The notes beneath the pieces were generated by a model. It searched no databases, was not told the DNA's origin, and was given only the letters and a program-made list of their open reading frames with translations. DNA of 12,240 nucleotides, from positions 1 to 12,240 of the forward strand of contig CAIRYE010000352.1 in the NCBI GenBank assembly GCA_903882765.1. Direction: 5' to 3'. Every line of letters begins with the position of its first letter. Positions within the stretch are counted from its first letter, which is position 1. The stretch comes from an uncultured Anaerolineae bacterium. GTDB taxonomy: Bacteria > Chloroflexota > Anaerolineae > Anaerolineales > Villigracilaceae. Made by a program: the position numbers and the translations under genes. This document shows positions 1 through 5,794 of this stretch, piece by piece.

Positions 1-435
1 TCTGGTTTTTTGGGGGAATTGCGGTTGATCTATACCCCAAGCGCGATCATCATAGCGCAGACCATCATCTCAGCGCCTGTGGTTACAGGGCTTACTGTTA
101 CTGCCTTACAACAGATCGACCCAAGGCTTCGACAGCAATTGCTTGGGCTTGGGGCGTCTACCATTCAGATGGTAGCAACTTTGTGGTATCAGGCGCGTCT
201 TTCGCTGTTGGCAGCGGTAATGGCGGGTTTTGGTTCGGTCATTTCAGAGGTGGGGGCTTCGATGATGGTGGGTGGAAATATCAAGGGGCAAACAAGAGTC
301 CTTACCACCGCGATCGTGTTAGAGTCCAATAAAGGTAATTTCGAACGAGCTATTATTCTTGGAATTTTTCTCTTGCTCATCACAATGCTGATCAACTATG
401 CCTTGACCTGGATACAACAGCGGGGATCAAAATGA
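1..435 (+). CDS. tupB: Tungstate-type ABC transporter permease, 5' end cut by window edge
   Basis: Inner-membrane permease of a TupABC-like oxyanion importer, which would pass tungstate (possibly molybdate) from a binding protein into the cytoplasm. The reading frame is open to base 1, and a TTG at 10 is internal rather than the true start; roughly the last 145 residues are present of a family usually near 230. Visible family marks are the segment YTPSAIIIAQ near the start, the conserved EVGASMMVGGNIKG block, and TRVLTTAIVLESNKGNFERA after it, where the cytoplasmic loop contacts the ATPase. Hydrophobic stretches flank these blocks and a last membrane helix lies near the C-terminus. Its stop overlaps the ATPase start by four bases (ATGA at 432-435), so the two are translationally coupled. 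The binding-protein gene is presumably upstream, outside the window. Substrate is inferred from family similarity only; a related molybdate or sulfate porter is the alternative. Confidence 0.85.
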   Translation, partial: SGFLGELRLIYTPSAIIIAQTIISAPVVTGLTVTALQQIDPRLRQQLLGLGASTIQMVATLWYQARLSLLAAVMAGFGSVISEVGASMMVGGNIKGQTRVLTTAIVLESNKGNFERAIILGIFLLLITMLINYALTWIQQRGSK

Positions 436-1166
436 CCCCCTTGGTGCAAATTACAAATTTGGAAGTGAAAAGAGATGGCAGACGAGTGTTGGCTGTTGAT
501 TCCTTTATTATTAATTCAGGGGATGTGATCGCGATCATTGGCCCGAACGGTGCGGGAAAAAGCAGTTTTTTATTAGCTCTTGCCCGATTATTGAAGATAG
601 ATAAGGGTCATATCTTTTTTGGGGATACCATCGACAAACCACTACCCGACCTTGAATACCGCCGAAAATTGGCTGTTGTAATGCAAGAACCGCTGTTGCT
701 TGACGCATCGGTGTTTGATAATATCGCGGTTGGTTTGTTCTATCGGGGAATTGATTCGGCGCAAATCAAGGTTGAAGTGGAAAAATGGGCGAAAAGTTTC
801 AATATCCACACCCTATTAGACCGTTCAGCCAATAAAATATCGGGCGGTGAATCGCAACGTGTTAGCCTAGCGCGAGCGTTTGTTTTAGCGCCAGAACTAT
901 TATTGCTTGATGAGCCCTTTAGCTCGTTAGACCCGCAAACACGAAAGACCATCATTTTAGATCTGAAAAAAGTGATAGCCGAAACAAAAACAACTACCCT
1001 ATTCATCACACACGATCTTGATGACTCTTTAGTTCTCGCGGATCGTATTGCTGTGGTGTGGGATGGTAAGGTGATCCAAACAGGTTCAAAGCAGGAAGTA
1101 CTCACTCATCCGGTAAACGATGAACTGCGATTGTACCTAGGCTCTTTTTATAAAAGCGCTTCCTAA
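432..1166 (+). CDS. tupC: Tungstate-type ABC transporter ATP-binding protein
   Basis: Cytoplasmic ATPase driving the importer whose permease precedes it. All nucleotide-binding motifs are intact in this 244-residue protein: Walker A GPNGAGKS at residues 37-44, Q-loop Gln85, signature ISGGESQ at 136-142 (a variant of LSGGQ), Walker B ELLLLDEP at 155-162, D-loop SSLD at 164-167 and switch His194. There is no extra C-terminal regulatory domain of the kind seen in ModC or CysA, which fits the short TupC type. The start ATG lies inside the permease stop, with GGGGA shortly upstream as a ribosome binding site. The gene ends one base before the stop codon of the convergent DUF1232 gene, so no separate terminator fits between them. 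Assignment to tungstate follows from the permease; the ATPase alone would not decide the substrate. Confidence 0.85.
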   Translation: MTPLVQITNLEVKRDGRRVLAVDSFIINSGDVIAIIGPNGAGKSSFLLALARLLKIDKGHIFFGDTIDKPLPDLEYRRKLAVVMQEPLLLDASVFDNIAVGLFYRGIDSAQIKVEVEKWAKSFNIHTLLDRSANKISGGESQRVSLARAFVLAPELLLLDEPFSSLDPQTRKTIILDLKKVIAETKTTTLFITHDLDDSLVLADRIAVVWDGKVIQTGSKQEVLTHPVNDELRLYLGSFYKSAS

Positions 1167-1167
1167 C

Positions 1168-1536
1168 TTACCTTTCTATCTCTTTTACCTCTCCATCAAT
1201 AATTTCTTCTGGTTCGTTCGCTGTTTTGGTATCTTTGATCACACCGATCAAAGTGCTGCGAACTTCTTGCACGACGTTTGGCGGGCATAGTTCAACGAAC
1301 ATATATTGGAAAAACCACATTACCGCAATATCATCGATGGCGCTGACACCAAGGAGCATCGGGATAAGATCGAATGGATAGATCAGGTAGATGATTCCCG
1401 CTAAGGGTAGTAGTTTTAGAAATGGATTCACCCGGCGGTCGTTGATCAACGCATAGATCAACTTGAGGTGAAGAAGTACCTCGCCGATGGGTGTCTTGTT
1501 ATAACTTGATAATTGTCCGGGATCTTGGTTTGTCAT
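1168..1536 (-). CDS. DUF1232 (YkvA-like) small membrane protein
   Basis: A 122-residue protein of unknown function. The DUF1232 core lies at about residues 38-80: a hydrophobic segment KLLPLAGIIYLIYPFDLIP followed by GVSAIDDIAVM, carrying the family's characteristic Y-P-x-D-L-I-P and D-D pairs (Asp55, Asp68, Asp69). This hydrophobic core suggests one or two membrane segments. The C-terminal 20 residues are highly acidic and probably cytoplasmic. The start ATG has no Shine-Dalgarno; an extended -10-like element ends six bases before it, suggesting a leaderless transcript. It sits 25 bases downstream of metA on the same strand and converges on the tupC-like gene with a one-base gap. Nothing in the context gives it a role, and co-transcription with metA by read-through is possible. 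Family assignment is fairly sure; function is not known. Confidence 0.8.
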   Translation of the reverse strand: MTNQDPGQLSSYNKTPIGEVLLHLKLIYALINDRRVNPFLKLLPLAGIIYLIYPFDLIPMLLGVSAIDDIAVMWFFQYMFVELCPPNVVQEVRSTLIGVIKDTKTANEPEEIIDGEVKEIER

Positions 1537-1542
1537 AAATAA

Positions 1543-1551
1543 ATAGTATCA
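1543..1551 (-). promoter_or_regulatory. Extended -10 promoter, candidate leaderless start of the DUF1232 gene
   Basis: On the minus strand TGATACTAT matches an extended -10 (TGn followed by TACTAT at 1548-1543). The hexamer ends exactly six bases before the ATG at 1536, so the predicted +1 is the A of the start codon. No convincing -35 is seen at 16-18 bases, which an extended -10 can tolerate. No AGG-like ribosome binding site lies in the 20 bases before the ATG. Confidence 0.5.
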
Positions 1552-1561
1552 CAAACATAAC

Positions 1562-2503
1562 CTAAAAATTATCACCAGAGCTCTTGACCGGGATCTGGTT
1601 GAGGTCGTAGGGGGTGATCTGGTAAACGTAATAATTCAACCAATTTGCAAACAACAAATTAGCATGACCTCTCCAAAGTACCATCGGCTCCCGTGATGGA
1701 TCGTTTTTAGGATAATAATTTTTCGGAATGTTGATCGGTAAACCCTTGTTCACATCACGATCGTATTCACTCTTTAAAGTAGCTTGATCGTATTCTGAAT
1801 GGCCGGTAATGAACAGATGTCGGCCGTCTTTGGCACCAACAATATAAACACCAGCCTCATCTGATTCAGCAAGAATGTTTAACCCATCCACCTTGTCAAT
1901 GTCGCTTCGCCGAATTTCAGTGTGCCTTGAGTGCGGCGCGAGGAATACGTCATCAAAGCCGCGCATTAATTTTTCCTTGGGGGCTAGGTTTTGGTGTTCA
2001 AAAACACCAAACATTTTTTGAGGCAGTTGGTATTTCGGAATTCCATACATGTGGTACAAAGCGGCTTGAGCGCCCCAGCAAATGTAAAAGGCGGATTCAA
2101 CATTTGTTTCTGCCCAATCGATGATCTTGGTCAGTTCTGGCCAGTAATCGACATCCTCAAATTTCATCTGCTCAACCGGAGCGCCGGTAACGATCAAACC
2201 ATCGAATTTTCGATCTTTAATTTCTTCAAACGTCGCGTAGTGATTCAATAAATGGTCTGCGTCAGTATTTTTCGATTCGTGGGTTTCAGTATGCAGCAGG
2301 GTGATATCTACCTGTAGTGAAGAGTTCCCCAGCAAACGTAATAATTGCGTTTCGGTGGCTATCTTGGTGGGCATAAGGTTGAGAATAGCGACGTTCAGGG
2401 TACGAATATCCTGGCTTTCGGCGCGTTCTTCGCCCATGACGAAGACGTTTTCAGATTCAAGGGTTGATCGAGCTGGTAAGGTAGAAGGGATTTTTACTGG
2501 CAT
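1562..2503 (-). CDS. metA: Homoserine O-acetyltransferase (MetA/HTS family)
   Basis: Acylates the hydroxyl of L-homoserine, the first committed step of methionine synthesis. The 313-residue protein matches the usual length of the MetA family. Cys142 (in CWGAQA) is the acyl-carrying nucleophile; His235 and Glu237 (in TGHSEYD) complete the catalytic set, with the same numbering as E. coli MetA. Residue 111 is Glu (TGAPVEQ) where E. coli has Gly; published work on this family ties Glu111 to acetyl-CoA and Gly111 to succinyl-CoA, so acetyl transfer is predicted. The C-terminal block WRGHANLLFANWLNYYVYQ is typical. The start has AGGA seven bases upstream. It lies 64 bases downstream of metY on the same strand, so it probably shares the SAM-riboswitch-controlled transcript, and MetY would use its O-acetylhomoserine product. 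Confidence 0.95.
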   Translation of the reverse strand: MPVKIPSTLPARSTLESENVFVMGEERAESQDIRTLNVAILNLMPTKIATETQLLRLLGNSSLQVDITLLHTETHESKNTDADHLLNHYATFEEIKDRKFDGLIVTGAPVEQMKFEDVDYWPELTKIIDWAETNVESAFYICWGAQAALYHMYGIPKYQLPQKMFGVFEHQNLAPKEKLMRGFDDVFLAPHSRHTEIRRSDIDKVDGLNILAESDEAGVYIVGAKDGRHLFITGHSEYDQATLKSEYDRDVNKGLPINIPKNYYPKNDPSREPMVLWRGHANLLFANWLNYYVYQITPYDLNQIPVKSSGDNF

Positions 2504-2525
2504 GGTTCTATCCTATAAGGAATTT

Positions 2526-2552
2526 TTGGGCTGCTTTATGAAAGCAGCCCAA
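2526..2552 (-). other. Perfect 12-bp intercistronic hairpin between metY and metA
   Basis: TTGGGCTGCTTT at 2526-2537 is exactly complementary to 2541-2552, with a three-base centre. In the direction of the metY-metA transcript it is followed by A-rich sequence rather than a U-tract, so it does not look like an intrinsic terminator. It may protect the upstream metY message from 3' decay, mark a processing site, or act as a weak attenuator. The role is inferred. Confidence 0.6.
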
Positions 2553-2567
2553 CGGATGATTAAATAT

Positions 2568-3857
2568 TTATTTTGTTAGCGCTTGGTTCAGGTCCCAGAT
2601 AATGTCATCGATATCTTCAATGCCGATGCTCAAGCGAATGAAATCGGGGCTCACCCCAGCGGCGTTCTGTTCTTGTTCACTGAGCTGGCTGTGAGTGGTG
2701 GAAGCTGGGTGAATAGCGAGTGATTTTGCGTCGCCTATGTTGGCTACATGGCTGAAGAGCTGTAAGCTCTCAATGAACTTGCGGCCTTCGGCAGCTCCGC
2801 CTTTGATGCCAAAACCAAGGATGGAACCAGTTCCTTTCGGGAAGTATCGTTTGGCGATCTCATGGTCGGGGTGGCTCTTTAGGCCAGGGTACTTAACCCA
2901 GGTAACATTGGGGTGCCGTTCGAGGTATTCCGCAACCGCCTGAGCATTTTGTACGTGCCGCTCAATTCGGATACTGAGAGTTTCTAAGCCTTGTATGGTT
3001 TGCCAACTATTGAAGGGGGATTGGCAGCCGCCGATATCACGAAGAACGTGTACGCGGGCCTTAATTCCGAAGGGAGGCAACCCTGCGCCAACAAGGCTGG
3101 CATAGACCAACCCGTGGTATGAAGGATCGGGTTCGGTGAAATTGGGGAAACGGCCGGATGTGTAATCGAAATTGCCGCCATCGACGATCAAACCGCCAAT
3201 ACTCGTGCCATGGCCTCCAATGAACTTGGTGGTGCTATGGGTAACAACATTAGCGCCCCATTCGATAGGTCTAAAAAGATAGGGGGAGGGAATGGTGTTG
3301 TCGATCATCAGAACGATATTATTCTGGCGGGCGATCTCGGCTACGCGCTCGATGGGGAAGACCGAAATATCAGGATTACCCAAGGATTCACCATACAAGA
3401 TCTTGGTATTTGGTTTGATGGCGTTAGCAAAATTTTCAGGGTTGCTTGGGTCAACAAAAGTGACCTCAATGCCCAGTTTGCGTAAGGTGTAATTGAACTG
3501 GTTATACGTACCACCGTACAGCTTGCTGCTAGAAACGATGTGATCGCCGGCTTCGCACAATGTGAAGATAGCTTGTGCTTGGGCAGCGTGCCCTGAGGAG
3601 GTTGCTAAGCCCGCAACGCCGCCTTCAAGATCCGCTACTCTTTGTTCCAATACATCGGTGGTGGGGTTCATAAGGCGAGTGTAAATATTGCCTAATTCTT
3701 TTAGGGCAAAAAGATTTGAGGCGTGTTCAGTGCTTTTAAACTGATAGCTGGATGTTTGATAGATGGGGATCGCGCGGCTGCCGGTTGTGGGGTCTGGCGA
3801 GTACCCTGAATGCAATTGGCGGGTTGAAAAACCAAATTTGTGTTCTTTTGCTGCCAT
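2568..3857 (-). CDS. metY: O-acetylhomoserine sulfhydrylase (PLP-dependent, Cys/Met metabolism family)
   Basis: Converts O-acetyl-L-homoserine and sulfide to homocysteine and acetate in the direct-sulfhydrylation route to methionine; cytoplasmic, probably tetrameric like its relatives. The 429-residue length is typical of MetY and longer than most cystathionine gamma-synthases (about 380-400). Lys211 in HSTTKFIGGHG is the Schiff-base lysine; Asp186 (LMIDNT) pairs with the PLP ring nitrogen; Tyr59 and Arg61 (YTRLMNPT) contact the phosphate of the neighbouring subunit; Tyr114 should stack on the cofactor ring. The start is set by GGAGGA a few bases upstream. A SAM-I riboswitch lies in the leader, and the adjacent metA with acetyl-type Glu111 supports acetylhomoserine as substrate. 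A homocysteine or methionine gamma-lyase of the same fold is a less likely alternative. Confidence 0.94.
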   Translation of the reverse strand: MAAKEHKFGFSTRQLHSGYSPDPTTGSRAIPIYQTSSYQFKSTEHASNLFALKELGNIYTRLMNPTTDVLEQRVADLEGGVAGLATSSGHAAQAQAIFTLCEAGDHIVSSSKLYGGTYNQFNYTLRKLGIEVTFVDPSNPENFANAIKPNTKILYGESLGNPDISVFPIERVAEIARQNNIVLMIDNTIPSPYLFRPIEWGANVVTHSTTKFIGGHGTSIGGLIVDGGNFDYTSGRFPNFTEPDPSYHGLVYASLVGAGLPPFGIKARVHVLRDIGGCQSPFNSWQTIQGLETLSIRIERHVQNAQAVAEYLERHPNVTWVKYPGLKSHPDHEIAKRYFPKGTGSILGFGIKGGAAEGRKFIESLQLFSHVANIGDAKSLAIHPASTTHSQLSEQEQNAAGVSPDFIRLSIGIEDIDDIIWDLNQALTK

Positions 3858-3901
3858 AGTTCCTCCGAATATGATTATTGGTTACCACCCTTATCCAGAA
3901 G

Positions 3902-3940
3902 AAACAAAAAAGCTTCTTCGGGTAAGATAAAGAAGAAGCC
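3902..3940 (-). terminator. Riboswitch expression-platform terminator upstream of metY
   Basis: In the minus-strand transcript GCUUCUUC (3939-3932) pairs perfectly with GAAGAAGC (3919-3912), with a possible G-U pair below, followed by six U residues (3911-3906). The 5' arm and loop (3938-3926) can instead pair with the 3' strand of riboswitch helix P1 (GAUGAGAGAAG), leaving two bulged U residues. That is the expected antiterminator when SAM is absent. High SAM should therefore end transcription here, before metY. Confidence 0.88.
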
Positions 3941-3954
3941 TCGCTAGTACACTT

Positions 3955-4056
<102 letters not shown>

Positions 4057-4076
4057 TACTATTAAATTGTAGCAAG

Positions 4077-4105
4077 TTTATATCATATGGCTTTTCTACC
4101 GTCAA
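4077..4105 (-). promoter_or_regulatory. Sigma-70-type promoter of the metY-metA unit
   Basis: Minus strand: -35 TTGACG at 4105-4100, a 17-base spacer, and -10 TATAAA at 4082-4077. The predicted start of transcription is the A opposite 4070, about 15 bases before riboswitch helix P1, which is a sensible leader layout. The 319 bases between metY and the divergent NYN gene (3858-4176) are fully accounted for by the metY ribosome binding site, terminator, aptamer, this promoter and the NYN promoter region. Confidence 0.8.
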
Positions 4106-4139
4106 GGGTGGAATTAGGACTAATTTAGTACAGTTTATT

Positions 4140-4170
4140 TTGAATTCAAAAACCTTTTCTGATTTAGAAT
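4140..4170 (+). promoter_or_regulatory. Candidate leaderless promoter of the NYN-domain gene
   Basis: TTGAAT at 4140-4145 and TAGAAT at 4165-4170 are separated by 19 bases, slightly long. TAGAAT ends six bases before the ATG at 4177, placing +1 on the start codon. The bases before the ATG contain no Shine-Dalgarno (no GG at all in the preceding 30). The -10 is good and the -35 moderate. Confidence 0.45.
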
Positions 4171-4176
4171 TGAACC

Positions 4177-4656
4177 ATGCCTTATATTATTGATGGACAC
4201 AACTTAATACCCAAATTAGGTATTTCGCTTACCGCGGAAGATGACGAAGCCCAATTGATAAGGATCGTCCAGGAGTTTGCGCGTATCACTAGAAAAGGTA
4301 TCATTGAGATCTTTTTTGATAAAGCAGCTCAAAGCCCATTTCCTTTTGCCATCCCAAGTTTTTTAAAGGTCACCTTTACAAAAAATGGTCAATCCGCTGA
4401 TAACGCAATTATCAAGCGAGTGCAACAACTAAAAAATGACGCCAAAAATTGGCAGATCGTTTCTTCAGATCATTATGTTCAACGAGAAGTGAAACGATTC
4501 GGGGCAAATGTACTATCTGCTGAGGAGTTTGCCAGGCTGGTATATGACGAGATAAACAAGGCTGGGGCTAAACCAGAACGAGTTGATAAGCTGTCTTCGG
4601 ATGAAGTGGATGAATGGTTGGATCTTTTTTCCGGAAAGAAAAAATCAGATCAATAA
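4177..4656 (+). CDS. YacP-like NYN-domain protein, putative RNase
   Basis: A 159-residue single-domain protein of the NYN/PIN-like nuclease fold, probably cytoplasmic. The N-terminal strand YIIDGHNLI (Asp6) is the family hallmark; further conserved acidic positions are Asp48 (FFDKA), Asp75 (SADNAI) and Asp98 (SSDHY), matching the metal-binding acid cluster expected at the ends of strands. The C-terminal SSDEVDEWLDLF resembles the closing motif of YacP-type proteins. Bacillus Rae1/YacP is a ribosome-associated endoribonuclease; whether this protein has the same target cannot be told from sequence. It stands alone, divergent from the methionine unit and ended by a bidirectional terminator, so no operon partner suggests a role. 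The ATG lacks a ribosome binding site and may start a leaderless message. Confidence 0.85.
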   Translation: MPYIIDGHNLIPKLGISLTAEDDEAQLIRIVQEFARITRKGIIEIFFDKAAQSPFPFAIPSFLKVTFTKNGQSADNAIIKRVQQLKNDAKNWQIVSSDHYVQREVKRFGANVLSAEEFARLVYDEINKAGAKPERVDKLSSDEVDEWLDLFSGKKKSDQ

Positions 4657-4700
4657 ATCAAAAAGGGAAAATGCTGGTTTCGGCATTTTCCCTTTTTGAT
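4657..4700. terminator. Bidirectional intrinsic terminator, 18-bp perfect stem
   Basis: ATCAAAAAGGGAAAATGC at 4657-4674 is the exact reverse complement of 4683-4700, with an 8-base loop. A and T runs at the outer ends of the arms provide U-tracts in both directions. It begins right after the NYN stop codon and lies 24 bases past the stop of the convergent lipoprotein gene, so it should serve both. Confidence 0.9.
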
Positions 4701-4723
4701 GTTTTACCTTGAACTAAATGGAA

Positions 4724-5677
4724 TTAGTTACAAGTGAAATTGAATAATAAGCGGCTGAAATATTTTTTACCACCTTCGGGGGATGTGGTGTGAATTGATA
4801 CCCAGCGATCGATCCCTTGGATGTGTTCTTTGGTCATATGCCAAGTCCAATAAACTGTTTGTGATCCAGCCTCAGTAAATGTCAAATTACCACCAACCCA
4901 GGTACCATCAAATGGGTTTCTGTCCCAGGTGAAGGTTAATTTTCCTGGCCCATTGGCTGTGATCTTGGCGGTGAAATCATAGTAAGCGCCATCGGAGGTG
5001 CAGCCTTTTTGTGGGCGGCGAGTCCAATCGTACTCCACGCTAACAGCATTAAATTGCTCATCGAATCGTCTTTCGTCAGCGACTTCAATTTGGACCTTGA
5101 GGGATTGATTGTACGAGCCGACACCCATGTAACCGCCATAAGGGGTAGCCACATGCCAATAGCCAGTGTAGTCACCAATTTCTTCAGGGGCGGTTAGTTC
5201 TATCGAAAAATCGATCGTGTCATCTGGGTAAACGGATCGGGTAAGGGGAATTTCGGTGATGTCCGTCATAGCATCGCCTGTATTCAAGGTGAGGGTATAG
5301 CTGGGATCCCATACACAATTGCCGTCATTGCGGACTCGCCAAGTTTTGGTAAATACACTTCCTTTGGTGATCAACATTCCATCTGGAATGGTGACATCGG
5401 ATAGGAAGGTCATGGCGAAGCATGGCTTGCCATTCGCCACACCAGGATCATTGGTAGGGGTTGGCAAAACGATCTTGGTAGCGGTTGCTTCGGGGGTGTT
5501 TGTCGCCGGCACTTCCGTTGGGGTTAGCATCGCCAACTCCGTGAAACGAGCCTCCACGGTTGAGGCAGCTTGAGTTGAGATTGCGGCTGCATCTGGTGTG
5601 GGGTTGGATGTGCAGGAGCTGATCAGTGAAAACACTATCAGAAATGTTATCGACCTTAGTTTGTTTATTTTTGTCAT
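4724..5677 (-). CDS. Lipoprotein with an NBR1-type Ig-like domain
   Basis: A 317-residue predicted surface lipoprotein. Residues 1-21 are a signal peptide ending in a lipobox-like LISSC, with Cys22 as the lipidation site. A low-complexity Ala/Thr/Pro linker follows to about residue 80 (TPTEVPATNTPEATAT, PTPTNDP), a style common in Anaerolineae secreted proteins. Residues about 86-200 match the NBR1 central Ig-like domain: the strand KTWRVRNDGNCVWDPSYTL, then a P-D-D-T turn, then GDYTGYWHVATPYGGYMG. Residues 205-317 form a second beta-rich region (TAKITANGPGKLTFTW, FTEAGSQTVYWTW) that I cannot name but that reads like another Ig-type sandwich; Cys226 and Cys316 could pair. It has its own extended -10 promoter and an AAAGG ribosome binding site seven bases before the ATG. 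Bacterial NBR1-Ig proteins are thought to mediate extracellular binding; no ligand can be assigned here. Confidence 0.8.
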   Translation of the reverse strand: MTKINKLRSITFLIVFSLISSCTSNPTPDAAAISTQAASTVEARFTELAMLTPTEVPATNTPEATATKIVLPTPTNDPGVANGKPCFAMTFLSDVTIPDGMLITKGSVFTKTWRVRNDGNCVWDPSYTLTLNTGDAMTDITEIPLTRSVYPDDTIDFSIELTAPEEIGDYTGYWHVATPYGGYMGVGSYNQSLKVQIEVADERRFDEQFNAVSVEYDWTRRPQKGCTSDGAYYDFTAKITANGPGKLTFTWDRNPFDGTWVGGNLTFTEAGSQTVYWTWHMTKEHIQGIDRWVSIHTTSPEGGKKYFSRLLFNFTCN

Positions 5678-5700
5678 AATTTTACCTTTCGAACATAAAG

Positions 5701-5709
5701 ATTATAACA
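5701..5709 (-). promoter_or_regulatory. Extended -10 promoter of the NBR1-Ig lipoprotein gene
   Basis: Minus strand TGTTATAAT is a perfect extended -10 (TG, one base, TATAAT at 5706-5701). The -35 region is weak. The predicted start near 5694 gives a leader of about 16 bases holding the AAAGG ribosome binding site, so this gene is not leaderless. The promoter follows the terminator of the upstream transporter operon closely, marking an independent transcription unit. Confidence 0.7.
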
Positions 5710-5732
5710 AATACTTGGAATGTGGTTTAAAC

Positions 5733-5775
5733 AAAAAAGGTTGGAGTTCGTTTTTACGAAACCCCAACCTTTTTT
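5733..5775 (-). terminator. Intrinsic terminator of the BMP-type transporter operon
   Basis: AAAAAAGGTTGG at 5733-5744 pairs exactly with 5764-5775, and an inner TTCG/CGAA stem (5747-5750 with 5757-5760) extends it through a short mismatch. In the minus-strand transcript the hairpin runs into UUUUUUGUUU. It lies 19 bases past the stop of the ATPase gene. Confidence 0.88.
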
Positions 5776-5794
5776 AACTTTATTGAAAATGGTT

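Noticed and set aside
10..12. TTG at 10 as the start of the tungstate permease
   Set aside because: The frame is open to base 1 and the protein would be about 90 residues too short; the real start lies upstream of the window.
740..1105. 121-codon open frame on the minus strand
   Set aside because: Antisense to the ABC ATPase gene, which has intact motifs; the shadow frame shows no domain.
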